Assembly (NCBI GenBank): GCA_017500745.1
Contig: JAFVYE010000011.1
Location: forward strand, 1-14,195
Origin: Clostridia bacterium
GTDB lineage: Bacteria > Bacillota > Clostridia > Christensenellales > CAG-917
Reading direction: 5' to 3'
Length of the DNA: 14,195 bases
Below are positions 1 to 7,471 of this stretch, one piece after another. Under the pieces are notes generated by a model that saw only the letters and a program-made list of their open reading frames with translations, was not told the DNA's origin and did no database searches. The translations under genes and the position numbers were made by a program. Position 1 is the stretch's first letter. Each line of letters opens with the position of its first letter.

Positions 1-460
1 AATGACCAGAAAGATGACAGATGAACAATGGGATCTCGTGGTTGACATCAACCTCAAGGGCATCTTCAATTTGGTCCGTTATGTTGGTCCCTTCATGGAA
101 GAGATGGGCGGCGGAAGCATCATCAACATCTCATCAGTTGTTGGCGAATACGGCAACATCGGTCAAGCAAACTATGCAGCAACCAAGGCAGGCGTCATCG
201 GCCTCACAAAGACTTGGGCAAAAGAGTTTGCAAGAAAGGGCGTTCCTGTGAGAGTCAACGCCATCGCACCCGGCTACATCATGACAGACATGATGAAGAC
301 AGTCCCCGAAGATCTCCTCAAGAAGTTTGCAGGCCTCACAATGCTTGGACGTCTTGGCCAACCCGAAGAAATTGCAAAGGCAGCACTCTTCCTTGCAAGT
401 GACGATGCATCATACGTCACCGGACACGTGCTCTCCGTCAATGGCGGTATGAGACTGTAA
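1..460 (+). CDS. fabG: FabG-type SDR 3-oxoacyl reductase, 5' partial
   Basis: This is the C-terminal part of a classical short-chain dehydrogenase/reductase. The window cuts off the N-terminal Rossmann segment with the TGxxxGxG nucleotide motif; the frame is open from base 2, and the first Met is internal, matching the usual NNAG(I/M)T context. In the 152 visible residues the catalytic set is complete: Asn17 (DINLKG), Ser45 (INISSVVG), Tyr58 and Lys62 (YAATK). The Ser-Tyr spacing of 13 and Tyr-Lys spacing of 4 equal those of E. coli FabG. The APGYIMTDM segment and a C-terminal GHVLSVNGG are also typical. The family reduces 3-oxoacyl-ACP or 3-oxoacyl-CoA with NAD(P)H in the cytosol. The next gene, a ketoacyl synthase III-like enzyme, begins 25 bases downstream, so the two probably act on the same acyl chain. 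It could instead be a CoA-specific reductase or another SDR; the assignment to the SDR family is secure. Confidence 0.9.
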   Translation, partial: MTRKMTDEQWDLVVDINLKGIFNLVRYVGPFMEEMGGGSIINISSVVGEYGNIGQANYAATKAGVIGLTKTWAKEFARKGVPVRVNAIAPGYIMTDMMKTVPEDLLKKFAGLTMLGRLGQPEEIAKAALFLASDDASYVTGHVLSVNGGMRL

Positions 461-485
461 TCGGGGTTTATTGGAGGAAAACGAT

Positions 486-1502
486 ATGGTAAACGTTGGA
501 ATCGTGGGTATGGGCACATACCTCCCCAAAAAAATTATGACTGCAAAGGAAGTGTCTGACGCAACAAACGGCGTGTGGAGCGAGGACGCAGTCATCAACA
601 AGCTGGGCATTGTTCAAAAGTACGTCCCCACAGACGAAGCATGTGACGGCACACAAGAAATGGGCGCACTTGCAGCCCTCAAATGCCTTGAAAACACCGG
701 CTTTGATCCCCTTGACATTGACGTCATCCTCTGCATCACAGAGGAGTGGAAGGAATATCCCCTCACAACATCTGCTTGCTACGTTCAAGACAGAATCGGC
801 GCAAAGAACGCATGGGGCATTGACGTCCAAAACCGTTGCTGTACAGCCGTGTCCGCAATGAAGATCGCAAAGGATATGCTCATTGCTGATGACGAGATTG
901 AAACAGTTTTGGTTTGTGGTGGCTATCGCAACTGCGACATGATTGACTACACAGACAGCGGTGTTTCATTCATGTTCAACCTTGGCGCAGGCGGTGGTGC
1001 AATCCTTCTCAAAAAGAATTATGGCAAAAACCTTCTTCTTGGCACACACATCATGAGTGACGGATCTGTTGTTCACACTTGTGGCGGAAAGATTGGCGGA
1101 ATTGTCAATCCTGTCACCGCAGAGAACGTCAAGGAGATGAACATGCTCCGCCTTATGGACTCACCCAAGATGAAAGGACTCCTCAACACAGTGTCAATGC
1201 CCAACTGGTATCACTGTATTGATGAAGCTCTCCGCAAGAGTGGAAAAACCAGAGCAGACATTGACTATCTTGACATACTCCACATTAAGCGTTCTGGCCA
1301 CAAGGGCATGCTTGCAGATCTCGGCCTCACCGAAGATCAAACAATCTATCTTGAAAACTACGGACATATCGGCCAAATTGACCAAATCCTCTCCCTTGAA
1401 CTTGCACTCAAAGAAGGCAAGGTCAAAGAGGGTAGCACCGTGTGTATGATTGCAGCAGGCATTGGCTACACTTGGGCAGCAAACATTATACAATGGGGTT
1501 AA
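486..1502 (+). CDS. Ketoacyl synthase III-like (thiolase-fold) enzyme
   Basis: The protein has 338 residues, a normal length for the FabH/KAS III fold. I chose ATG 486 because GGAGG (473-477) sits 8 bases upstream; the in-frame TTG at 471 would overlap that site. The fold is supported by the N-terminal VGIVGMGTYLPKK, a Cys pair at 118-119 at the nucleophile position of FabH (Cys118 aligns with Cys112), the GAGGGAILL segment near 167-175, His266 at the HQAN position, and a C-terminal AGIGYTWAANIIQW. Two active-site features differ from FabH: HQAN reads HIKRSGH, and the usual GNTSA Asn is replaced by His294 in YGHIGQ. KAS III family enzymes join or cleave acyl-CoA/acyl-ACP thioesters by Claisen chemistry. 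The neighbouring SDR would reduce a 3-oxo product. It may work on CoA thioesters rather than in bulk fatty-acid initiation, which is inference. The stop lies 6 bases before livH. Confidence 0.82.
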   Translation: MVNVGIVGMGTYLPKKIMTAKEVSDATNGVWSEDAVINKLGIVQKYVPTDEACDGTQEMGALAALKCLENTGFDPLDIDVILCITEEWKEYPLTTSACYVQDRIGAKNAWGIDVQNRCCTAVSAMKIAKDMLIADDEIETVLVCGGYRNCDMIDYTDSGVSFMFNLGAGGGAILLKKNYGKNLLLGTHIMSDGSVVHTCGGKIGGIVNPVTAENVKEMNMLRLMDSPKMKGLLNTVSMPNWYHCIDEALRKSGKTRADIDYLDILHIKRSGHKGMLADLGLTEDQTIYLENYGHIGQIDQILSLELALKEGKVKEGSTVCMIAAGIGYTWAANIIQWG

Positions 1503-1508
1503 TATTTT

Positions 1509-2420
1509 ATGGATTTTAGCGCATATTTGACAATACTTATCGGCGTGTTGCCCCCTATGTGTGCGGGTATCCTTGCCACATTTGCAATCACGCTGATATT
1601 TAAAACCAGTTATACCACCAACTTTGCGCAGGGTGTTATTTCTGCAATCGGCGCTTACGTCGCCGTGGAACTCACTCTTGAAAAAGGACTCCCTCTCTGG
1701 GGAGTGGCAATTATTGGTGTTGTGGTGGCATTTGTTGTTGGAATGCTCATTGACGTGTGCATCTTCAGACGAGGCAAAAACGTCAATGCAATCGGCAAAC
1801 AAATCATCACAATGGGTCTCATCTCACTTTTTGTTGGTGTAATACCCTTCATCTTCAAGGTGGCAAACTATGAAAGCGTGCCCCTTCAACCCTTCATCCC
1901 CATCACAAAGCAACTTGTGATTGGCAAGGTGTCAATCCCTTACAACACCTTTGTTGGCTTGGGACTCACAATTGTGCTTATGGTGCTTGTGTTCGTCCTC
2001 CTTCAAAAGTCAAAGTGGGGACTCAGCGTCCGTGCAACAGCTTCAAACGAAATTGTTGCAGGCATGATGGGCATCAACACGAAGGTTATCACCGCAATCT
2101 CTTGGGCAATTGCAGGAGCACTTGGCGCAGTTGCAGCCATCATCTACATTGGCAATGCAACATTCTCAAGCGCTCTTGTCATGACCACAACCCAAATCAA
2201 CGCATTCCTTGCAGGCATTCTTGGTGGATTTGCCACCTTCTACGGCCCCGTTGTTGGCGCAGCAATCATCTATTTGCTTGATGTCATCATCGGTTGCATC
2301 TGCATCCACGTGCCCGAGCTTTCAATGTGGAAGTCCGCTGTGGTGTACGGAATCGTCATGTTGTTGGTCCTTTGGAAGCCCCAAGGCCTCTTCGGCAAAA
2401 AAATGGTAAAGAAGGTGTAG
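1509..2420 (+). CDS. livH: LivH-type ABC transporter permease
   Basis: This is an integral membrane permease of the branched-chain amino acid (HAAT) importer family, 303 residues, close to the usual LivH length. Hydrophobic segments lie near residues 6-30, 36-55, 62-85, 98-117, 145-165, 193-215, 230-262 and 277-290. The cytoplasmic coupling loop that contacts the ATPases is visible at about 169-190 (KWGLSVRATASNEIVAGMMG), matching the family pattern with RA-x5-A-x2-MGI. The C-terminal WKPQGLFGKK is also characteristic. It pairs with LivM to form the channel. The gene starts 6 bases after the synthase stop with only a weak GGGG upstream, so translation is probably coupled. Substrates of this family include Leu/Ile/Val, other amino acids, urea, amides and aromatic or short carboxylates, so the name gives the family and not the cargo. 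Confidence 0.93.
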   Translation: MDFSAYLTILIGVLPPMCAGILATFAITLIFKTSYTTNFAQGVISAIGAYVAVELTLEKGLPLWGVAIIGVVVAFVVGMLIDVCIFRRGKNVNAIGKQIITMGLISLFVGVIPFIFKVANYESVPLQPFIPITKQLVIGKVSIPYNTFVGLGLTIVLMVLVFVLLQKSKWGLSVRATASNEIVAGMMGINTKVITAISWAIAGALGAVAAIIYIGNATFSSALVMTTTQINAFLAGILGGFATFYGPVVGAAIIYLLDVIIGCICIHVPELSMWKSAVVYGIVMLLVLWKPQGLFGKKMVKKV

Positions 2421-2423
2421 CGT

Positions 2424-3533
2424 ATGACAGCAAAAAACGATTATCTTGTAAAGAAAATGCTCGCCGAGCAACAAAAAGAGCAATCTGCCAAGCGCGCCCT
2501 TCAAATTTTTGACAAGTTCAAACATCATCCTGTTCTTGGCTACGTGATCTTTGCAGTAGTGCTTGTTCTTCTTCAAGTGCTGGCAAAGGAAGGCATGATT
2601 TCAACCAGCTTTATTGGCGCAGTTGGCTCAACCCTCATCTACTGCATTGTAGGCCTTGGATTCTGCTTGCTTCTTGGTTATTCCGCGTTGGCATCACTTG
2701 GAACCGCTGGCTTCATTGGCATTGGCGCATACATCACCTATTTCTGCTTTGCAGAGTACAACGTAGGTGTTGGTGTGGCATTCCTTTTGGTCATTGTGGT
2801 TGCGGTGGCAGTTGGTGTGTTTGTTGGCTTCATTTCGTTGAGAATTGAAGGCATTTATCTGGCAATCGTCACATTGGGCGTTGCACAAATCATCAAGGAA
2901 GTGCTTTCAGCACTTGTTGACACCATCAAGATATCCGCAAAGGACATCACCATCTTTGGCATGGGCTTTGAAATAAGAGAGGTCAAGCAGGCGGTGTTCT
3001 TCTTGATTGTGGCAATCATGCTCCTTTTGATGTGGGTGACACACAACCTTATCAACAGTCCTACAGGACGCGCAATGCTGGCAATGAAAAACAGCACATC
3101 CGCTGCACAAGCATTTGGCATTTCACTTATGAAGTATCGCTTGTTGGCATTTGTGTTCTCAACAATTCTTGCGGCTCTTGCAGGACTCCTTTATATGCTG
3201 TATATTAGAAGTGAACAAAACTCCGCAGGTACACTCTTTACGTTGTCCACGTCCCTCAACATTTTGGGCGCGGTCATCATAGGTGGCACCAAGTCAATAT
3301 GGGGCACCATAGGCGGTACGTTCATAATATTCGGCATAGACAAGATGTTCCTCCAAGACATCAAGTTCTTCAACGACAACCCCACGCTCATCACCATCGT
3401 ATGTGGCCTTTTGGTTATCTTGGTGGTCATGTTCTTCCCCGGTGGTCTTGTTCAACTTGTCAAGGGTGGCATCTTCAAACTTAAGACATTGTTTGTAAAA
3501 TGGAGGGTACGTAGATATGGCATTGAAGAGTGA
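2424..3533 (+). CDS. livM: LivM-type ABC transporter permease
   Basis: This is the second permease of the Liv-type importer, 369 residues. AGAAGG (2410-2415) lies 8 bases before the ATG, and the gene begins 3 bases after the livH stop. After a charged 37-residue N-terminal tail (rich in Lys, Glu and Gln, predicted cytoplasmic), hydrophobic segments lie near 38-55, 66-84, 92-110, 115-138, 145-160, 189-206, 239-260, 276-306 and 322-338. Family hallmarks are GYSALASLGTAGFIGIGAY (85-103), SLRIEGIYLAIVTLG (138-152), the coupling loop NSPTGRAMLAMKNSTSAAQAFGI (211-233) and GGTKSIWGTIGG (287-298). The tail is longer and more polar than the short leader of typical LivM proteins. Its last 17 bases overlap livG. 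Confidence 0.93.
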   Translation: MTAKNDYLVKKMLAEQQKEQSAKRALQIFDKFKHHPVLGYVIFAVVLVLLQVLAKEGMISTSFIGAVGSTLIYCIVGLGFCLLLGYSALASLGTAGFIGIGAYITYFCFAEYNVGVGVAFLLVIVVAVAVGVFVGFISLRIEGIYLAIVTLGVAQIIKEVLSALVDTIKISAKDITIFGMGFEIREVKQAVFFLIVAIMLLLMWVTHNLINSPTGRAMLAMKNSTSAAQAFGISLMKYRLLAFVFSTILAALAGLLYMLYIRSEQNSAGTLFTLSTSLNILGAVIIGGTKSIWGTIGGTFIIFGIDKMFLQDIKFFNDNPTLITIVCGLLVILVVMFFPGGLVQLVKGGIFKLKTLFVKWRVRRYGIEE

Positions 3534-4971
3534 TTTTCTCATCAAAGGCGTGGACTTCTGTCAAATGAGATCAAAAGTGTACGTTGCATACCGTGACCTC
3601 GTTTTCCAAGACAACGTCCTCAAAAAAGCAAATAAAGCAAACAAATTTAGAGCAAAGCTTGACAAAACAGAGCAACCTCTTCGCCTTCTTCTCCTCACAG
3701 AAGATGAAACAAGGGCAGAAGTTGTGGACAAGCCCGTTGAAAAGTACGCAAAGAAGCTCCGCATGAAGTACCGTGTGCTTCGTGAGGACGTCAAGCGCAA
3801 GAAGGCAAAGGCGTTGAAGGCGGATGAAAATGCAGACGTCACGTCCCTTGACGCTCTCCTTGAAACCACTCTTGCTGAACATGAAAAGCTTGTGGAAGCA
3901 AAGAGAGCAGAGCTTGAAGCCCTTTTCCAAGAAAACTGGAACAACAGAGCCATCAACGAGGAAGAAATCAGAAGCAAGCTTGAGGCATTGGTTGCCGGGA
4001 ACGCACAGTTCTACGATGAAAACCTTGTCAAGCTTGACCAAGAATTTGAAAAGAAAAATGCAAATTACTCAAAGATCACTGACCTCAGAGTCAAATTCTG
4101 GAGCAAGATTGAAGGAGTGTTTGCAGACCTCATCGCCAAGCAAAACGCAAAGACAGGCAAAAAAGATCTTGAACCTCTCCCCGAGGACGTCATTCTCAGC
4201 GCAAGAGATCTTTCAATGCACTTTGGCGGTCTTAAAGCAGTTGAAGCCCTTGACTTTGACGTCAAGAAGGGCGAAATCTTTGGTCTTATTGGCCCCAACG
4301 GCGCAGGCAAGACCACGGTGTTCAACTGTATCACACAATTTTATAAACCCACAAGAGGGGATCTGCACTTTGTTACAAAGGAGGGCAAGACAATTTCCCT
4401 CACAGATTACAAGGTCCATGACGTCATCTTGAAGGGCATTGCAAGAACCTTCCAAAACGTTGAGGTTGTCAAGGAAGTCACAGTCCTTGAAAATATGCTC
4501 ATCGCAGCAACAAGACAATATTCAAGTGGACTTTTCACACAAATGTTCCACCTTCCTCTTCTCAAAAAGGAAGAGCGCATCATCCGTGCCAAAGCGGACC
4601 AAGTCCTTCAATATATGGGGCTTTCACTCTACCGTGATCGTCTTGCATGGGGACTCCCTTACGGCATCTTGAAGCGCATTGAAATTGCTCGTGTGCTCAT
4701 GTGCAATCCTCAACTCATCATTCTTGATGAGCCCGCAGCAGGCCTCAACGACACAGAAACGGTTGAACTTGCAGCTCTCATCAGAAAGATCAGAGATGAC
4801 TTTGACTGCACAGTCCTCCTCGTTGAACACGACATGGGATTGGTCATGGACGTCTGTGATCACATCTGCGCAATCTCCTTTGGCAGAAAACTTGCCTACG
4901 GCACACCCGAAGAGGTGCAAGCAAGCAAGGAAGTGCAAGAGGCATATCTCGGAACAGGAGGAAACGACTAA
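3517..4971 (+). CDS. livG: LivG-type ABC ATPase with long N-terminal extension
   Basis: This is one of the two ATPases driving the importer. At 484 residues it is nearly twice the usual length of about 255. The ATPase domain begins near residue 225: Walker [10 protein letters not shown] (259-267, Lys265), Q-loop Gln313 in ARTFQN, signature region LPYGILKR (380-387), Walker B LIILDEP with Glu405, and switch His438 in LLVEHDM. Residues 1-224 form a Lys/Glu/Ala/Leu-rich, probably helical or coiled-coil segment with no membrane span and no motif I recognise. The start at 3517 is supported by GGAGGG (3502-3507), a 17-base overlap with livM, an uninterrupted frame and codon use like the neighbours. 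No ATG sits at the domain boundary to give a normal-length protein. In the signature the family's usual LxYGxQ(K/R)R has Leu for Gln. Transporter-subunit identity is secure; the role of the extension is unknown. Confidence 0.92.
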   Translation: MALKSDFLIKGVDFCQMRSKVYVAYRDLVFQDNVLKKANKANKFRAKLDKTEQPLRLLLLTEDETRAEVVDKPVEKYAKKLRMKYRVLREDVKRKKAKALKADENADVTSLDALLETTLAEHEKLVEAKRAELEALFQENWNNRAINEEEIRSKLEALVAGNAQFYDENLVKLDQEFEKKNANYSKITDLRVKFWSKIEGVFADLIAKQNAKTGKKDLEPLPEDVILSARDLSMHFGGLKAVEALDFDVKKGEIFGLIGPNGAGKTTVFNCITQFYKPTRGDLHFVTKEGKTISLTDYKVHDVILKGIARTFQNVEVVKEVTVLENMLIAATRQYSSGLFTQMFHLPLLKKEERIIRAKADQVLQYMGLSLYRDRLAWGLPYGILKRIEIARVLMCNPQLIILDEPAAGLNDTETVELAALIRKIRDDFDCTVLLVEHDMGLVMDVCDHICAISFGRKLAYGTPEEVQASKEVQEAYLGTGGND

Positions 4972-5753
4972 TGGCATTGCTTGAAATAAGAGATCTCAAA
5001 GTATCTTACGGCTTTATCACCGCGCTCAAGGGCATCAACATTGACGTTGAACAAGGTCAAATCGTGGCACTCCTCGGCGCCAACGGCGCAGGCAAAACCA
5101 CAACCCTCCGCACAATCTCCGGCGTCATCAAGCCCCAAGCTGGCACCATCACCCTTGACGGCAAGGAAGTGCAAGGCAAGTCAACCTACAAAGTGTCCAA
5201 GGAGGGCGTCATGCAATCTCCTGAAGGCAGACTGCTTTTCCCCGAACTCACAGTTGAAGAAAACTTGAAGGTTGGCGCCTACGGCATCAAAACCAAAAAG
5301 GAAAAGGTTGTTGATGAAAACGGCGTTGAAAAGATTGTCAAAGTGACGGCAGCACAACAAATCAAGACAAACTTTGAAAGAGTGTACAATTTGTTCCCCG
5401 TCCTTGCAGAAAGAAAAAAACAAACAGCAAACACCCTGTCCGGCGGTGAACAACAAATGGTTGCAATTGGCAGAGCACTTATGTCAAACCCCAAAGTGTT
5501 GCTCCTTGACGAGCCCTCACTTGGACTTGCACCCCTTGTCATTGAAGAGATTTTTGAGGCATTCAAAAAGATCAGAGAAGAGGGCACAACCATCCTCATC
5601 GTTGAACAAAACGCACTTCAAACCCTCAAAATTGCAGATTATGCCTACGTTCTTGAACTTGGTGTGATTGGAATGCAGGGCCCTGCTGATGAGCTTATCA
5701 AGGACGAACGCCTTGTTGAAGCATATCTCGGCGGAAACAAAAAGAATGCTTAA
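4971..5753 (+). CDS. livF: LivF-type ABC transporter ATPase
   Basis: This is the second ATPase of the Liv-type importer, 260 residues. AGGAGG (4956-4961) precedes the ATG, which shares one base with the livG stop (TAATG), so translation is coupled. Motifs: Walker A GANGAGKT (36-43), SPEGRLLFPELTVEENL (83-99) typical of LivF, signature LSGGE (156-160), Walker B VLLLDEP (176-182, Glu181), and VEQNALQTLKIADYAYVLE, where LivF proteins normally carry Gln in place of the switch His. An extra stretch of about 20 residues (roughly 107-129, Lys/Val/Glu rich) lies between the ENLKVGAY segment and the LFPVLAERKKQ segment; ordinary LivF is about 235-240 residues. It would form an asymmetric ATPase pair with LivG at the membrane. 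Confidence 0.94.
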   Translation: MALLEIRDLKVSYGFITALKGINIDVEQGQIVALLGANGAGKTTTLRTISGVIKPQAGTITLDGKEVQGKSTYKVSKEGVMQSPEGRLLFPELTVEENLKVGAYGIKTKKEKVVDENGVEKIVKVTAAQQIKTNFERVYNLFPVLAERKKQTANTLSGGEQQMVAIGRALMSNPKVLLLDEPSLGLAPLVIEEIFEAFKKIREEGTTILIVEQNALQTLKIADYAYVLELGVIGMQGPADELIKDERLVEAYLGGNKKNA

Positions 5754-5795
5754 GGCCAAGGCCTTGACATAAAAAATTAAAGAAACAACAAAATA

Positions 5796-5809
5796 TTGTC
5801 GCAAGACAA
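5796..5809 (+). promoter_or_regulatory. Short GCAA-tetraloop hairpin before the binding-protein gene
   Basis: TTGTC (5796-5800) and GACAA (5805-5809) form a perfect 5-bp stem closed by GCAA, a GNRA-type tetraloop, ending three bases before AAGGAG. Such a hairpin could protect a processed 5' end of the lipoprotein message, which importers usually need in excess over the membrane subunits. A role is inferred only; the stem is short and could be chance. Confidence 0.35.
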
Positions 5810-5812
5810 AAA

Positions 5813-5818
5813 AAGGAG
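5813..5818 (+). promoter_or_regulatory. Ribosome-binding site deciding the lipoprotein start
   Basis: AAGGAG lies 7 bases before ATG 5826. It rules out the longer reading from TTG 5796, which would place this site inside the coding sequence and put charged residues ahead of a clean lipoprotein signal peptide. Confidence 0.85.
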
Positions 5819-5825
5819 AAAGATT

Positions 5826-7253
5826 ATGAAAAAAATCGTAACACTCGTAGTTGCTCTCGCAATGGTGGCATGCCTCGCAATCGGTTTTGTAGCATGTAAC
5901 CCTACAGATGACGGTCCCTCTGATTCATACATCGCAGGTCTCAACGAATTGACCCAAGGTGTTGACACAACCAACCACGTCATCACAGTAGGCAACACAG
6001 CCGCAACAACTGGCGCATTTGCAGGCGTTGGCGTACCTTTCAACTATGCACAAGAAGCATATTTCTGGTACTTCACCAACCACACCGATGGCTACAAAGA
6101 CGCAGCAGGCAACAAGTACACCATCAACTTCGTCCACTATGATGATGGTTTTGTTGGTGCAGCAGGCCAAACCTTCACCGAAAAGCTCGTTGAAGATGAC
6201 AAAGTCTTTGCACTCGTTGGTCACTTTGGCAGCAACACCGTTTCAGCAACAATGGAATACGTTGAAGAAATGGGCGTTCCCATGGTTTACGGTGTCTGTG
6301 GTGTTTCAGACCTCTACAACACAGAACGTAACGTCATGACAGTCCAACCCATCTACGACACCGAAGGTCAATCAATGGTTGCAACAGCATTCGCACCCGT
6401 TGATGCAGGCGGTCTCGGCGCAACCAAGCTCGGCGTCATCTCCACAACAGACGATGCAGGTATTGGTATGCTCAATGGTATCAAGATTGAAGTTGAAAGA
6501 CTCGGCAAGGGCAGTTCAGTTGTTTATCAAACAGCAGGCGCAGCAGACGCATCATTTGCAACCCAAGTCACCGCACTCAAGACAGCAGGTTGTGACGTCG
6601 TCATCATCGCAGCAAACCAAGCACCTTTTGTCAACATCGCAAACACCTTCACAACAGTTGGCTATGACAACGTCAAACTCTTGACCTCATACGTCAGCGC
6701 AAACGCAGCAACAATGGGCGGTCTCGTTGTATCAGGCGCAATCAGCGCAACACGTGAAGTCTATGCAGGCGCATGGCTCGTCACCGGTTCACTTCCTTCA
6801 GAAACAAAGGGCTGGACAGACTTTATTGAATATGTCAAGGTCATGACACTCTATGCAAAGCATAAGGGCGAAACACTTGCCACAGCAGCAAATGATGCAA
6901 CCTTCGCAGCACTCGGTAGCATCTACTTTGCTGGTATGGACTGGGCAGCAGACGGTGTCAGCGCATACTGGCTCAACAGCTACGGCATGGCAGGTTATGT
7001 TTCAGCAAACGTGTTCTGCCAAGGTCTCAGCAGAATGAGTGGTAAGGACCTCAAGTGGGGCGACTTCGTTCTCGCAATGGAAGAAGCACCCATTGACGTG
7101 CCTATGGGTCTCAGCGTCAGCTACGAAAACGGACAACGTATTGGTATTGACGCACTCGCAGTCAACAAGTACACTGTTACAAACAAAGGCGTTGGTGATG
7201 TCTATCGCGGAATCACCCTCCTCAAGGACCTTGAAGACGCAATCAAAGGTTAA
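5826..7253 (+). CDS. Liv-type ABC importer substrate-binding lipoprotein
   Basis: This is the extracellular solute receptor of the adjacent importer, 475 residues. The N-terminus is a lipoprotein signal peptide: MKK, a hydrophobic core (4-20) and lipobox FVAC with Cys24 as the lipidated residue, followed by an Asp/Ser-rich linker. The mature part has the type I periplasmic-binding fold of the LivJ/LivK group: VITVGNTAATTGAFAGVG (52-69) at the first strand and ligand loop, ALVGHFGSNTVSATMEY (129-145), a mid-region TKLGVISTTDDAGIGMLNG (200-218), and GCDVVIIAANQAPFVNIANTF (255-275). Typical members have about 370-390 residues; the surplus appears to lie in the C-terminal half (about 310-380 and 395-450). 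It is last in the liv run, 72 bases after livF, and a hairpin follows its stop. Ligand identity cannot be read from the sequence. Confidence 0.9.
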   Translation: MKKIVTLVVALAMVACLAIGFVACNPTDDGPSDSYIAGLNELTQGVDTTNHVITVGNTAATTGAFAGVGVPFNYAQEAYFWYFTNHTDGYKDAAGNKYTINFVHYDDGFVGAAGQTFTEKLVEDDKVFALVGHFGSNTVSATMEYVEEMGVPMVYGVCGVSDLYNTERNVMTVQPIYDTEGQSMVATAFAPVDAGGLGATKLGVISTTDDAGIGMLNGIKIEVERLGKGSSVVYQTAGAADASFATQVTALKTAGCDVVIIAANQAPFVNIANTFTTVGYDNVKLLTSYVSANAATMGGLVVSGAISATREVYAGAWLVTGSLPSETKGWTDFIEYVKVMTLYAKHKGETLATAANDATFAALGSIYFAGMDWAADGVSAYWLNSYGMAGYVSANVFCQGLSRMSGKDLKWGDFVLAMEEAPIDVPMGLSVSYENGQRIGIDALAVNKYTVTNKGVGDVYRGITLLKDLEDAIKG

Positions 7254-7266
7254 TCACCACACAATC

Positions 7267-7296
7267 TTATAAGAGGGGCTTTTGCCCCTCTTATAA
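7267..7296 (+). terminator. Terminator-like hairpin after the binding-protein gene
   Basis: TTATAAGAGGGGC (7267-7279) pairs perfectly with GCCCCTCTTATAA (7284-7296) around a TTTT loop, a 13-bp stem starting 13 bases after the stop codon. The usual T-tract does not follow directly; only TTTT at 7300-7303 is present. It may be a leaky terminator or an mRNA 3'-end stabiliser, with read-through into the CoA-transferase gene. Confidence 0.65.
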
Positions 7297-7299
7297 ACA

Positions 7300-7471
7300 T
7301 TTTACGGACTGCGACAGGGCAACAGATTGTTTCTGTCGCAGAGCGCCCGTAAAAAGCCGTAGACGCATCTACGGCAGGACATCTATTTGTCCAAATCAAG
7401 TTCATTGCAGTGTGTCTGCAACCACATGCGCCCTTGTGGGCGCAAAATAGAATGAAATAGCGCACCTGCGC
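7300..7471 (+). ncRNA. Candidate structured leader or intercistronic RNA
   Basis: The stretch has no plausible ORF but has a chain of hairpins. (1) TTTTACGG (7300-7307) with CCGTAAAA (7347-7354), enclosing CTGCGACAG (7309-7317) with CTGTCGCAG (7333-7341) and a small AACA/TGTT stem (7321-7324/7328-7331). (2) GCCGTAGA/TCTACGGC (7356-7363/7368-7375), loop CGCA. (3) GGACA/TGTCC (7377-7381/7388-7392). (4) TTGCAG/CTGCAA (7405-7410/7416-7421). (5) TGCGCCC/GGGCGCA (7427-7433/7438-7444), loop TTGT. (6) GCGC/GCGC (7460-7463/7468-7471). The last hairpin ends 3 bases before AAGGAG (7475-7480) of the CoA-transferase gene. Several arms can pair with each other instead, which suggests a switch. I match it to no known riboswitch, tRNA or repeat family, and see no convincing promoter inside it. 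Confidence 0.5.

Noticed and set aside
1..460. Genuinely truncated SDR gene starting at ATG 2
   Set aside because: The Met lies in the middle of the conserved NNAG-x-T region, so the truncation is just the window edge.
471..485. TTG start giving a five-residue longer ketoacyl synthase-like protein
   Set aside because: The TTG overlaps the GGAGG ribosome site that serves ATG 486.
1194..1802. 202-residue minus-strand reading frame
   Set aside because: It is antisense to the synthase and livH genes, Cys/His rich as expected from the complement of their codon bias, and lacks a ribosome site or domain.
3517..4188. LivG extension as a separate gene or a frameshift artefact
   Set aside because: There is no stop, no second ribosome site and no suitable start at the domain junction; the frame is continuous.
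5764..5799. TTGACA as a promoter of the lipoprotein gene
   Set aside because: No acceptable -10 at 16-18 bases; the nearest TATTGT lies too far away.
7300..7471. CRISPR array, REP-type repeats or a tRNA in the hairpin-rich spacer
   Set aside because: The stems differ in sequence and spacing with no repeated unit, and there is no 7-bp acceptor stem, T-loop consensus or CCA end.
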